Assembly: GCA_022447205.1 (NCBI GenBank) | Contig: JAKVBQ010000008.1 | Coordinates: 39,746-103,745, forward strand | Direction: 5' to 3' | Source: Phycisphaerales bacterium | GTDB lineage: Bacteria; Planctomycetota; Phycisphaerae; Phycisphaerales; SM1A02 | DNA length: 64,000 nt | Shown here: positions 51,826 to 60,796 of the stretch, one piece after another | How the letters are laid out: each line of letters starts with the position of its first letter | Numbering within the stretch: the first letter of the stretch is position 1 | Made by a program: the position numbers and the translations under genes | The notes under the pieces: model-generated | What the model was told of the DNA's origin: nothing | Seen by the model: only the letters and a program-made list of their open reading frames with translations | The model's database searches: none

Positions 51826-53154
51826 TCAACCTTCGCTGGCGCCGACCTGGCTCCTCTCGCCTTCACCAGCAGCGTCCTCGTCCCCGTCAAGCGCATAGAA
51901 CCTGAGGACACCAGCGCGACCGGTCTCCCCCACTCGTTCGAATGGAGCGGACACCAGAATCGTCTCGTCGATGATGTTCACCTGCATGGCGAAACCATCA
52001 TTGATGTCCGCATCCGGGCGGCCCAGCATGCACACTCGGTCGTAGCTGCCATCGGGCCCCTTCTCGAAGACGTAGGCGGATCCGGGAATCTTGGGCATGC
52101 TGGCACCGACGACGAGGTGGGACTCACCAAGGTGCAGAGTCGTGCCGAACGAGGAGAGGCTGTCAGGCTTGACCTTCAACTCCTGTGCATGCTTCCAGTT
52201 TCCCTCCCCATCAGGCCGGAAGATGTCGACCTTGCCTACGGCAATGTCCCATTTGGGGCTGGCGACGACGAGTTCATCCTTCTCGAGGGCCATGTGCTCG
52301 CCGAACCAGGACCCCGGAATGCCGTCAGTGGGCTTGATGGTCGACTGGTGGATCCACTCACCCGCCTTCTCACCCTTCTTGAAGAACCTGACTTCCTCCG
52401 AGACGGCCTTGGCCCTGAAGAGCGTCACGGCGATCAGATCACCCTCGATCGCCACGGACCGGCCGAATCGGTCGCGGTCAGCCTCATCCTCGGCGACCAG
52501 CAGTGCATCCAGCGTGTAGACACCGGTCGGGGTCCTCCTGTAGATCGTGACGCCCTCTCGGTCATAGATGCACATGAGGCCGTCTTCCATCACGATCCGA
52601 CTGTGGTACCGAGTGCCTTCGGGAAGACTGCTGTGGAGCAACAGCTGGGTTCGCTCCCAACCATCCGCCTTCCTCCTGTAGACATGGACCCCCCCCTTGC
52701 CGCTTCGGTCCATCGGGAGCACACCGAGGTAGTCACCGTCGACATCGAACTTCGTTCCGAAGTTGCCGGGATTGCCGCAGTCCTCCGGAGCGTCGATGAC
52801 ATTGGTGACGGTCCAGTCACCATCCGTTCCCTCGGTGAACTCGAGGACCTTGAACGCCCGTCCGGCCAGGAGCCGACGAGGATTTCCGGCTTCATCCGGA
52901 TCGATGATCCTCATCGTGCAGCCGAGCAGCCCGAAGCCACGGGGCTCGGGGTCGACAAGCATGCTGGTCTCGTCGATTCTCAGGTCATTCGGCCGGGGAA
53001 GCATCAGTTCGCCGGTGGGCTTCTGTGCCATCGCCTGTCTTGCCGGTACGCAGAAGACCATGAGAGCAAGTGCCACCATGCCGAACATGCACATGGAAGA
53101 TGTGGAAACACCTGTAAAACGTGGGTTTTTCTCATCTGACGAAATCAGGGGCAT
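51826..53154 (-). CDS. Secreted FG-GAP repeat (beta-propeller) protein
   Basis: A 442-residue exported protein. After a signal peptide (GMVALALMVFCVPARQAMAQ) the chain consists of repeated blades with the FG-GAP pattern: FGTKFDVDGDYLGVLPM, GGVHVYRRKADGWER, DRFGRSVAIEGDLIAVTLF, GSWFGEHMALEKDELVVAS, GKVDIFRPDGEGNWK, SSFGTTLHLGESHLVVGAS, GSAYVFEKGPDGS. It has no dockerin, unlike its neighbours; the C-terminus is acidic (DGDEDAAGEGERS). AGGA lies about 9 bases before the ATG. Probably an extracellular or periplasmic propeller; ligand unknown. Confidence 0.8.
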   Translation of the reverse strand: MPLISSDEKNPRFTGVSTSSMCMFGMVALALMVFCVPARQAMAQKPTGELMLPRPNDLRIDETSMLVDPEPRGFGLLGCTMRIIDPDEAGNPRRLLAGRAFKVLEFTEGTDGDWTVTNVIDAPEDCGNPGNFGTKFDVDGDYLGVLPMDRSGKGGVHVYRRKADGWERTQLLLHSSLPEGTRYHSRIVMEDGLMCIYDREGVTIYRRTPTGVYTLDALLVAEDEADRDRFGRSVAIEGDLIAVTLFRAKAVSEEVRFFKKGEKAGEWIHQSTIKPTDGIPGSWFGEHMALEKDELVVASPKWDIAVGKVDIFRPDGEGNWKHAQELKVKPDSLSSFGTTLHLGESHLVVGASMPKIPGSAYVFEKGPDGSYDRVCMLGRPDADINDGFAMQVNIIDETILVSAPFERVGETGRAGVLRFYALDGDEDAAGEGERSQVGASEG

Positions 53155-53322
53155 GTCATCTTTTCCTCAACAGAAGGCTGATCGAAACGGCATCCTGAAC
53201 CGACACCAGAAACAACGCCGGTAACCAGACGCGTCTACAAGCCGGACATTGCATTCGTTCCCTCAAGGTACCCACGAGACCTCCCCGAGCGACCTCCCAC
53301 CTTTCCAGTCGGCACGGAACGG

Positions 53323-53352
53323 GGCAAGTCGTCGATTTATCGGCAACTTGCC
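53323..53352 (-). terminator. Hairpin at the end of the respiratory operon
   Basis: GGCAAGT and ACTTGCC pair, and an inner stem with one mismatch and one G-T pair extends it to a TTTA loop. It lies 17 bases after the last gene of the cox operon, so a terminator is likely, although no T tract follows. Part of it also resembles the operator half-site (CGGCA-CTT). Confidence 0.5.
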
Positions 53353-53369
53353 TGGGAAGCCCCGAGTTA

Positions 53370-53903
53370 TCAGTCCGTGAGGACGGACCGGTTCGTGGAA
53401 CGACCGAGGAGCAGGCGATCCCTGGCGAGGACCAGCAGCGCACAGATGAGGCAGACGACCATGAGTGGAAGGAACGACCACCATGCAGGCATGGGCTGAC
53501 CTGCCTCCACCTCGAGATGCGCCACGACCTGGTCCCCACCTGTGCTGACACGCACCTCGAACAGCCAGATCCCGGGTGTCTCGACTTCGAACATCGCCTT
53601 GCGACTGAAGGCATCCCCGGACACCGCCGTCCCGACATGAGCGATCGAGGGGCGCTCGGCGATCCAGTCGGACTTCCTGACGAGGACCTCGAGGTCGAAT
53701 GCGGTCACCGGAACGCCGTCCACGGTCCGAGTGACCAAGGCAGCGACCTCGACCGCGCCGGCGCGGAACGGTGTTGGAGAAGTGAAGACCAGTACCTTGA
53801 GTCCGTCAGCCTCGATGACCTCCCGCAGCTGCCCGGTATCCGCACCAGCGCGGGACGCCAGCACCAGACAGAGTCCGAGAATCAGTCGCCGGAGATCGCT
53901 CAT
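53370..53903 (-). CDS. FixH-like exported protein with C-terminal membrane helix
   Basis: A 177-residue protein ending the respiratory operon. It has a signal peptide (LRRLILGLCLVLASRAGA), an Ig-like periplasmic beta domain (LKVLVFTSPTPFRAGAVEVAALV, then GIWLFEVRVST) and one C-terminal helix (WWSFLPLMVVCLICALLVLA). The beta domain resembles FixH/YtkA-type proteins linked to oxidase assembly and copper handling; that match is by pattern only. The start at 53903 overlaps the stop of the CtaG-ferredoxin gene by 4 bases. Confidence 0.65.
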   Translation of the reverse strand: MSDLRRLILGLCLVLASRAGADTGQLREVIEADGLKVLVFTSPTPFRAGAVEVAALVTRTVDGVPVTAFDLEVLVRKSDWIAERPSIAHVGTAVSGDAFSRKAMFEVETPGIWLFEVRVSTGGDQVVAHLEVEAGQPMPAWWSFLPLMVVCLICALLVLARDRLLLGRSTNRSVLTD

Positions 53904-56266
53904 GGAAGCAGCGTGCCTCGCATCTGCATGGGCTGCATGACGATCCAGATCCCCCAGGCAAGCAGCGCGCACTGGAGCAGGAGCAGCGGGAGCACCCTCG
54001 TGACAAGGCCTGCCGTTCGCATGCCGGGGAGTGCCGCACGCGCGAAGGAAATGCCGATCGCCCAGGACACGATGAATCCGACGTTCAGGAGCACGACCTC
54101 GAGATGAAGCAGCCAGTCGGGTACCGGGGCACAGCAGGCAAAGGCCCAGTCAGGCGTCCCCAACCAGGGCTCGAGGCTCCCTCCGGAGATGTCCAGCAGC
54201 GCACGGTGACTGACCGGAAGGATCGACGCCCAGCTGGTCAGGAAATGAAACTGGTAATGGACGATCCACATCGCCACCCCGAGTGGCAGGAGCGCCAGTG
54301 CCCCACGGCCGATCCAGCCTCGCAGGGGTCCACCGCTCGGCGCAGGTCCGATCGTTCGACGCAGCAGCATCAGCAGGAGGATCGCCAGGACCGGCAGCGC
54401 AAGCAGCTCGAGACCGAGGAGGATGGTCGCTGCCAGGGTGTGGTTCGGCATCCCCCATGCCGCGGTCAGCTGATCCTGCCAGGCGAGGACCGGTGCAGTC
54501 ATGCCCGTGGCGTTCGCAAAGGCTCCGATGACGAGCACCAGGATCAAGGCCGATGCATCCAACCGTCCCGGCAGGGTTCCCAGGGAACTGCGCCATCCCG
54601 AGAAGAGCAGGTCGCGTCCCGGTGGCGATGTCGTGATCCCCACGTTGCCCTTCGGACAGGCATCTGCACAGTCGAGACAGAACGTGCAGTCGAGATTCCC
54701 AACCTTCTTGGGCAGGAAGAGGTCGGTGCCACACCCTGCCCGACGCTCGTTGCCTCTCAGGCAGTCCTGGGTCTCGCAACTCGCACAGAGACCAGGATCC
54801 CTGGCCACGACCTCGACGGGGGAGACCATCGACTGTGCGAAATGAAACTGACCGATGGGACAGACGTACTTGCAGAATGACGCCCCACGAAAGAAGGCGT
54901 CGACGAGGAATGCTGCGAGGAAGTATCCAAGGATGACCCAGGCCGTGCCTGCCGGAGAATCCCAGAGCGCAAGCACCTCGTACGTCCAGAGCCAACCGAT
55001 GACCAGGATGACCGCCAGCCACTTGGTGCGCAGGAACCGGGGAAAGGAGAACCGCCGGGGCAGGTACCGACCGGCGAGGGTGCGAGGCAGGGTGAAGGGA
55101 CAGACCATGCAGAGCAGGTTGCCACCAACGAGGAGCAGGAGCACCGCGATCCCCCGCCAATGGGTCCAGGGCAGGACCCCGGCCAGGTTCATGGGCGCTT
55201 CCTTCGGACCGAGGAAACCATCCAGAATGATGATCAGCGCCAGTGCGAGCATGATGAGACGAAGCACGTGCCGACCCGTCCGGGAAGCAAGGATCGGACC
55301 CAGTACGGGCACGCGAAGGAGGTCGAAGGGACGCCGCCGTTGCGGAGCGTCTTCCACCGGAACGTCCGGCCGGGAACCGAGCACCGGGAGCGCGATCCGC
55401 CGTGCGTCCCTGCCGAGCCAGCGCTCCCGCTGCGCCTCAGGTCCGCTGCGCCGGATCAAGCCACGGATGATGCCTGCGATCGGCAGCAGGAAGACGATCG
55501 AACCGGGCACCCACATGATCGCACCCGCCAGCGCCTGGTCCTGCATCGGTTCGATCCCGAGTGCCGGCGTGACCTGCTCGTAGATCGGATAGATGACGCG
55601 AGGCGAGAAGGCGAAGAACGCACTGAAGATCGTGTTCTGGAGATCGGCGAGGAGGAGGTAGGGAATCATCGTCCACCTGGGCCAGACCGACCGAGACGGC
55701 CAGGGCTGGATCACCGGGAACCAGAAGAGGATCGCGCTGAAGAGGAACAACCCATGCTCGACCTGATGCCAGAACGGGTCGACCAGGGCCAGTTCATACA
55801 GCGGGGGCAGGTGCCACAGCCAGGTCATCCCGACCATGCCGACCCAACCCGTGACGGGATGGACGAGCACCCGACCGAACGCATGAAGACCGGAACTCGC
55901 CAGGAACGGGCCGAGCCAACCCGTGCGGATCGAAGGTGGCAGTCCCCAGAGCATCGGGTTCGCCGGTGCACCCATCAGGAGGAGCGGAGGAACCACCATG
56001 AGCAGCAGGAAGTGCTGGACCATGTGCGCCGAGAGCAGATAGCCACCGAGGGCATCGAGCGGCGAGGAGATCGCGAACAACAGGAGGAAGCAACCCAGCA
56101 GGAAGCTGATCGCCCGCCACCATGGAAAGCGACGGGGCTGGCTGGAGGCGATGCGAATGAAGCCGCGCAGGTAGACAAGGACGCCCAAGACCACCAGGGT
56201 GGTCGGGACGAACTGGAGATTCCAGGAGCCCATGGTCGATTCGAGGAATGCATCGCGCCAACTCAT
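53900..56266 (-). CDS. CtaG-type oxidase assembly protein fused to a polyferredoxin membrane protein
   Basis: A 788-residue fusion. Residues 1-265 are a CtaG (caa3 oxidase assembly, DUF1404-like) domain with LSAHMVQHFLLLMVVPPLLLMG, WLWHLPPLYELAL and HQVEHGLFLFSAILFW. The rest is a NapH/CcoG-like membrane ferredoxin: CxxxCP at Cys465/469, CASCETQDC at 494-502, and CTFCLDCADACP with Cys527, 530, 533 and 537, which would bind one or two 4Fe-4S clusters. About 15 membrane helices. GGAGG precedes the ATG. Placed in the cox operon, it probably delivers copper and electrons during oxidase assembly; the joint role is inference. Confidence 0.85.
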   Translation of the reverse strand: MSWRDAFLESTMGSWNLQFVPTTLVVLGVLVYLRGFIRIASSQPRRFPWWRAISFLLGCFLLLFAISSPLDALGGYLLSAHMVQHFLLLMVVPPLLLMGAPANPMLWGLPPSIRTGWLGPFLASSGLHAFGRVLVHPVTGWVGMVGMTWLWHLPPLYELALVDPFWHQVEHGLFLFSAILFWFPVIQPWPSRSVWPRWTMIPYLLLADLQNTIFSAFFAFSPRVIYPIYEQVTPALGIEPMQDQALAGAIMWVPGSIVFLLPIAGIIRGLIRRSGPEAQRERWLGRDARRIALPVLGSRPDVPVEDAPQRRRPFDLLRVPVLGPILASRTGRHVLRLIMLALALIIILDGFLGPKEAPMNLAGVLPWTHWRGIAVLLLLVGGNLLCMVCPFTLPRTLAGRYLPRRFSFPRFLRTKWLAVILVIGWLWTYEVLALWDSPAGTAWVILGYFLAAFLVDAFFRGASFCKYVCPIGQFHFAQSMVSPVEVVARDPGLCASCETQDCLRGNERRAGCGTDLFLPKKVGNLDCTFCLDCADACPKGNVGITTSPPGRDLLFSGWRSSLGTLPGRLDASALILVLVIGAFANATGMTAPVLAWQDQLTAAWGMPNHTLAATILLGLELLALPVLAILLLMLLRRTIGPAPSGGPLRGWIGRGALALLPLGVAMWIVHYQFHFLTSWASILPVSHRALLDISGGSLEPWLGTPDWAFACCAPVPDWLLHLEVVLLNVGFIVSWAIGISFARAALPGMRTAGLVTRVLPLLLLQCALLAWGIWIVMQPMQMRGTLLP

Positions 56267-56319
56267 GGCAACCTCCGCGATGCCTCAGCATACCGCTTCA
56301 GGAGGCGCCGTGATCGGGA

Positions 56320-57813
56320 TCAGTTCCCGGCACGCTTCGCGTCGAGTTCCCGCAACGCCTCGAGCCGTGCGCCCGGTCGATTCGCCGGTCGAGCCCCGGG
56401 GGGATGGCAGGTGTCGAGGAAGGCGACGACCGCCCGCGTCTCGGACGAGGAGAGGTTCTTGCCGAATGCGGGCATGTTGCCACCGCCCTGCTGCACCTGC
56501 CGGACCAGCTGGTCGGGTGTGAGCCGCAGCGCGACATCGGAGAGGTCCGGCCCTCGAGCGCCTCCGATGCCGTCGAGTGCATGGCAGTTGCGACACTGCG
56601 AATGCTGGAGCACGATCGCCCCCTGCAGTTCCAGCGGTGATCGGCTCCGGACGAAGGAGGGTGGCACCGCATCGGATGTCCATGCCTGCATGTGCGGGGA
56701 CCATGGACTGGTCACACCGAGCATGGAGAGGACCCCCACTCCGGAGATCAGCAGGATCACGACCAGAACCGCGATCGGCCGACTGGACGGGCTGCGCGCA
56801 CCGGTCCCCCCGAGGAAGGGCACCATGAACAGCGCCAGTAGAAGGATCGGGGCGGCGGTGATGATCAGGTAGTCCTCGACCGCAGGCGTGAGCAACGCCA
56901 GGACCGCGAAGATCCAGAGGAACGGGAAGTCCGGTCGTGGCGTCACGTCGATCAGCGTCGGGTCGGGACGCGGTCCCGGACCGATCGGTCCGTACCATGC
57001 CGCGACGATGATGAGGGTGATCAGCATCACGCCGCAGAAGACCATGTCCCGCTGTGCGGCGACGGGGAAGAACGGAATTCCCTTCCGTCGGATCCGTTCC
57101 TTGTATTCAGCCTTGTAGGTGGCCTTGTCGACGAAGGCACCCGGGGTTCCCGGCTTCGGATCCTCCGAGATCCCCTGCTTGAGGACCATCATCAGGTGAC
57201 CACCGATCAGCGCGATGGCGATGCCCGGCAGGACGAAGACGTGCAGGGTGAAGAACCGTGAAAGAGTGTCACCCCCGATGATCGGCCCGCCGAGCACCAG
57301 GTGGGTGAGCCAGCCACCGATCACCGGGAAACGCCCCATCATCGAAGCGCCGATGCCGACACCCCAGTACGCATCGGCGTCCCAGCGCATCACCTGACCG
57401 GTGAAGGCGAGCCCGAGCGTCGTCAGGAGAAGCGCGACGCCGAAGATCCAGGTCATCTCCCTCGGATACTTGTAGGCGCCGTGCAGGAACACCTGCACCA
57501 TGTGCACCAGCATCATGAACACCATCGCGTTGCTCGACCAGCCGTGGATCGCGCGAAGCATCCAGCCCATGGGCACGTCGTAGTTCAGGTAGAGCAGGCT
57601 GTCGTAGGCGGTCGCCGCACTCGGGGCATAGACCAGCGCGAGACAGATCCCCGTCACGACCTGGATCATGAAGAACATGAGGGTGCAGGAACCGAAGACG
57701 TACCACCACTTCGCACTTCGCGGAACCGGATGAGTCATGGGCTCCCGGACCACTTCCGCGATGCCGGTGCGGTCCTCGATCCACTCCCAGGCTCCCTTGA
57801 GCATCCTGATCAT
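56320..57813 (-). CDS. Cytochrome b (b6/petD-type fused) with C-terminal cytochrome c domain
   Basis: A 497-residue quinol oxidation subunit of a bc complex. The N-terminal half has the two haem b His pairs (IHGWSSNAMVFMMLVHMVQ with 13 residues between; LHVFVLPGIAIALIGGH with 14, as in cytochrome b6). A petD-like part with PDFPFLWIFAVLALLTPAVE follows. The last 100 residues form a cytochrome c with CRNCH at 407-411 and axial Met probably in GGNMPAFG. Its ATG overlaps the Rieske stop by 4 bases. Confidence 0.93.
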   Translation of the reverse strand: MIRMLKGAWEWIEDRTGIAEVVREPMTHPVPRSAKWWYVFGSCTLMFFMIQVVTGICLALVYAPSAATAYDSLLYLNYDVPMGWMLRAIHGWSSNAMVFMMLVHMVQVFLHGAYKYPREMTWIFGVALLLTTLGLAFTGQVMRWDADAYWGVGIGASMMGRFPVIGGWLTHLVLGGPIIGGDTLSRFFTLHVFVLPGIAIALIGGHLMMVLKQGISEDPKPGTPGAFVDKATYKAEYKERIRRKGIPFFPVAAQRDMVFCGVMLITLIIVAAWYGPIGPGPRPDPTLIDVTPRPDFPFLWIFAVLALLTPAVEDYLIITAAPILLLALFMVPFLGGTGARSPSSRPIAVLVVILLISGVGVLSMLGVTSPWSPHMQAWTSDAVPPSFVRSRSPLELQGAIVLQHSQCRNCHALDGIGGARGPDLSDVALRLTPDQLVRQVQQGGGNMPAFGKNLSSSETRAVVAFLDTCHPPGARPANRPGARLEALRELDAKRAGN

Positions 57814-58466
57814 GGCCGCGCCCCCTCGGTGTCATCGTCGGGGGTGACCGGCTGACCGTCGCGATAATCGATCCCGTCGACGGTGAGCGGGGTCAGATCA
57901 TCCTCGGGCAGCTTCCCGGGAATCTGCAGGTTGGGCATCTCCCCGGCGAAGACGTAGAGCTTGCCGCGCACGACCTGCCAGTCGTACTCGAAGAGCCCGC
58001 GCGGCGGCGGACCCGAGGCCCGATCACCGTTCTCGTAGTAGACACCTCCATGACACGGGCACATGAAGAGTCGTGACTCCTCGAACCAGTGCACCGGGCA
58101 GCCGAGATGCGCGCAGTTGATGTAGAAGACCTGGAACGTCGACTCGTCGATCCGACGGACCCAGCACGGCAGTTCATCGGCGATGCCCACGGTCGGTCCG
58201 TGCACGGGATTCCGGTAGGTGGCGAGGAGGGTCCTCCCGATCGGATACTGATCGAGTCCGCCCAGGTCGATCCAGCTGCGACGCTTCTTCCAGTCCTTGA
58301 CCGCCGGGGAGAGGATGTACCCGACGATCGGAGCGGAGATCACCAGGCCACCGAGGCCCATGAGCGCCGCACCGAACTTGAACATGAACCCCCTGCGGTC
58401 ATCGCCCGCAGGTGCCGTGTCCCCCGTCAACGGAGTCTGCTGTTCGTCATGTTCGACGTCGGTCAT
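57810..58466 (-). CDS. Rieske iron-sulfur protein of the bc complex
   Basis: A 218-residue 2Fe-2S protein that passes electrons from quinol to cytochrome c. An N-terminal membrane helix (GAALMGLGGLVISAPIVGYIL) is preceded by a twin-arginine signal DRRGFMFKFG. The cluster motifs are CAHLGC and CPCHGG with the two His ligands. The ATG at 58466 is chosen because GGAGGGGG precedes it and it overlaps the upstream stop by 4 bases. Confidence 0.95.
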   Translation of the reverse strand: MTDVEHDEQQTPLTGDTAPAGDDRRGFMFKFGAALMGLGGLVISAPIVGYILSPAVKDWKKRRSWIDLGGLDQYPIGRTLLATYRNPVHGPTVGIADELPCWVRRIDESTFQVFYINCAHLGCPVHWFEESRLFMCPCHGGVYYENGDRASGPPPRGLFEYDWQVVRGKLYVFAGEMPNLQIPGKLPEDDLTPLTVDGIDYRDGQPVTPDDDTEGARP

Positions 58467-59203
58467 CGCGCCCCCTCCCGGGCATAGCTGCTCCGGTTGG
58501 AGACCAGCCATGCCGTGACGTCGGCGATCTCACGGTCGGTGAGCACGCGATCGGAAGGTTGCCCCTCGAACGGCCCCCGGTACCCGGGGCAGCCCCCCGG
58601 CATCTTCGGGGTCATGAGATCGGTGCGACCGAAGAGGACCGTCGAGCGCAGGGCCTGGTCGGAGACGAGGAGGAGGTAGTCGTTGTCGACGACGGAACCT
58701 GCCATGCCCTCGAGGCCGGAACCATCGGCTCCATGGCAGGACGCGCAGACCGTCGAGAAGACGGCCTGACCCGCAACGGGATCGGCCTCGGCAGGCTGCG
58801 CGTAGGGCGGCAGCGTCCCGGAGTCGATCGAGGGGTCTCCCCAGAAGTGCTTCATCCCGGCGGCGAGTGCCGCGATCTGCGGCTCATCGAGTCCTCCGGA
58901 CGGCGCCTCGCCGAAACCCGGCATGAGCGGGCCATGCCCGCTGTGGATCACGGCTTCGAGCGTGGCGGTCGGGATGCTCGCCAGGTAGAGCGGATCGTTG
59001 AGGGGGCGCGCGGGCCCGGTCCTGCCATCAGGACCGTGGCAACCGAGGCAGTTGACGAAGTAGAGACGCTCGAAGTCAGCCCGTGAATCGAGCTTCTCGG
59101 CGATGGGCCGGACCGGCTTGCCGGGCAGATGCCAGTCGCATCCCGAAGCGACAAGGCAGAAGAGAGCGAGGACCAGGCAGGATGGCATGCAACGCCGACT
59201 CAT
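58463..59203 (-). CDS. Dihaem cytochrome c lipoprotein
   Basis: A 246-residue periplasmic electron carrier. The signal peptide ends in the lipobox VASGC. Two haem-binding motifs are seen: CLGCH near residue 50 and CASCH near 150, each in its own c-type domain, with LMPGFGE and MTPKMPGG as likely axial Met regions. Its position between a membrane protein and the Rieske gene suggests that it links the bc complex to the oxidase. Overlaps both neighbours by 4 bases. Confidence 0.9.
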   Translation of the reverse strand: MSRRCMPSCLVLALFCLVASGCDWHLPGKPVRPIAEKLDSRADFERLYFVNCLGCHGPDGRTGPARPLNDPLYLASIPTATLEAVIHSGHGPLMPGFGEAPSGGLDEPQIAALAAGMKHFWGDPSIDSGTLPPYAQPAEADPVAGQAVFSTVCASCHGADGSGLEGMAGSVVDNDYLLLVSDQALRSTVLFGRTDLMTPKMPGGCPGYRGPFEGQPSDRVLTDREIADVTAWLVSNRSSYAREGAR

Positions 59204-60096
59204 GCGTCTCCCCCGCCTCGTCCGTCCGTCGAACCCTTGTTCACCTCGAGTTCGAACCGTTCCGCCGGACTGAGGAACTGGACGACCGAGATCTTCTCCG
59301 AACGACCGATCACGATGCCCGCGACGATCGCATAGGCGAACTGACTCGCGAAGAACCACCACCAGTCGACATGCTGTTCAAGTGTCGGATCGAGGACACC
59401 CATGCCCGCGTAGGCGAGCAGGCTCCAGATGATCGGCACCACGAGACAGGAGAAGAGCCACGGCCAGCGCGAGGCCATCGGCATCATCGCGCCGAGCAGC
59501 AGCCCGATCATCAGCGAGAACGCCAGGTGGATCCCGATGCCCGTGGCGAGCCCCGACGCATGGAATGCCGAGAGGGATTCGATGCTCGCGGAGTCGTAAC
59601 TGGAAAGGACCATGGCTGCGAGCAGGTTGATGGGCAACCAGATCGATCCCTGCATCGCCCCCCAGGCCAGGGCGACCGCCGCCATCGCGACGGCTCCACA
59701 GAGCCCTCCGAGGATGCCGGAGCGGATGCGAGGCACTTCGACGGGGAGCACCTTGCGGGGCATGGCCTGTGCGGCTTCCGGTGGAAGGGAGGCACCCTCT
59801 TCCGGACCGGTGTCGATGAGCAGGTACGCGTCTTCTGGAATCACCTCGATCGATTCGACGGGCAGCACGACCCGCCACCAGCCGATGGCGCCCGCGATGA
59901 TGCAGAGCCCCCCGACCACCGAGACCCAGGGGTTGGTCACCAGGCCGGCGAAGGCCAGCGTGATGCCGAACGCGAGGATGATCGGAGCTGCGGTCGGCGC
60001 GGGAATGACATCGGGACCACCGCCCTGCATGACATGCACGGTCTCGACCCGCTCATCGGGTGCGTTGCGAGCATCTTGTGTTCCGCTGTCGGTCAA
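59200..60096 (-). CDS. Membrane protein of the respiratory operon, function unknown
   Basis: A 298-residue protein starting at TTG (GAGG upstream). About seven to eight membrane segments are visible: a pair at about 35-75 (IILAFGITLAFAGLVTNPW; SVVGGLCIIAGAIGWWRVV), and after a soluble loop a set from about 128 to 275 with GGLCGAVAMAAVALAWG, IGIHLAFSLMIGLLLGAMM and FFASQFAYAIVAGIVIG. I recognise no family. Position between coxC and the dihaem cytochrome c and 4-base overlap with the latter indicate a structural or assembly subunit of the same chain. Confidence 0.75.
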   Translation of the reverse strand: MTDSGTQDARNAPDERVETVHVMQGGGPDVIPAPTAAPIILAFGITLAFAGLVTNPWVSVVGGLCIIAGAIGWWRVVLPVESIEVIPEDAYLLIDTGPEEGASLPPEAAQAMPRKVLPVEVPRIRSGILGGLCGAVAMAAVALAWGAMQGSIWLPINLLAAMVLSSYDSASIESLSAFHASGLATGIGIHLAFSLMIGLLLGAMMPMASRWPWLFSCLVVPIIWSLLAYAGMGVLDPTLEQHVDWWWFFASQFAYAIVAGIVIGRSEKISVVQFLSPAERFELEVNKGSTDGRGGGDA

Positions 60097-60136
60097 TGCA
60101 GGAGACCTCGTGAGGGTGGTCGGGAAGGTGATCCGT

Positions 60137-60769
60137 TCAGATGTAGACGCGAAGAAGGTAGACGGAGGTGAAGACGAAGATCCAGACGACGTCGACGAAG
60201 TGCCAGTACCAGCTCAGGATCTCGAACCGTTCCGCCTGGGCCTGCGGCAGGTGGCCCCGAAGCGACAGCAGGAGACACAGGCCGAGTGCGGAGAGGCCGA
60301 TCACCACGTGCAGCGCATGAAATCCGACCAGGCTGAAGAAGCACGTGCCGAAGGAACTGGTGTCCATCCAGACCCCGAGATCACCGATCAGGTGCTTCCA
60401 TTCGAGGACCGTGGCCAGCAGGAAGAAACCGCCGAGCGCCAGGGTCGTCGCCAGCCAGGCCCGGAACCTGCCGTGACGCCCTGCAGCCAGGGCTCGCGCG
60501 GCGAGAACCACCGTGACCGAACTGCTGAGCAGGGTGACCGAGGCGATGTAGACCATGATGTCCGCACGGAAGATGACGCTCGGGTCCGGCCCGCCGTCAT
60601 CGACCTGGAGGATCACGATGTAGTACAGGTACGCGACGATGAAGCACATGAAGAAGAACGATTCGGTGATGATCAGGCAGGAGATGCCCACCTTGCCACG
60701 TGACAGGTGCTGGGGCTCGCCCGCGTCCCGTGTCGTCGCCGCATGATGTGTTGCCGTCAATTCGGTCAT
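60137..60769 (-). CDS. coxC: Cytochrome c oxidase subunit III
   Basis: A 210-residue subunit with five membrane helices, the short form usual in caa3 oxidases. Typical phrases are FFFMCFIVAYLYY, LATVLEWKHL, FGTCFFSLVGFHALHVVIGL and SWYWHFVDVVWIFVFTSVYL. It follows coxA by 27 bases. Confidence 0.95.
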   Translation of the reverse strand: MTELTATHHAATTRDAGEPQHLSRGKVGISCLIITESFFFMCFIVAYLYYIVILQVDDGGPDPSVIFRADIMVYIASVTLLSSSVTVVLAARALAAGRHGRFRAWLATTLALGGFFLLATVLEWKHLIGDLGVWMDTSSFGTCFFSLVGFHALHVVIGLSALGLCLLLSLRGHLPQAQAERFEILSWYWHFVDVVWIFVFTSVYLLRVYI

Positions 60770-60796
60770 GTGCTCAGGTGTTCCAGCCGGTTTCGT

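Noticed and set aside
53326..53349. A further copy of the operator-like repeat upstream of the FG-GAP gene
   Set aside because: The same bases form a longer hairpin placed 17 bases after the last gene of the respiratory operon, so terminator function explains them better; the spacing also differs by one base.
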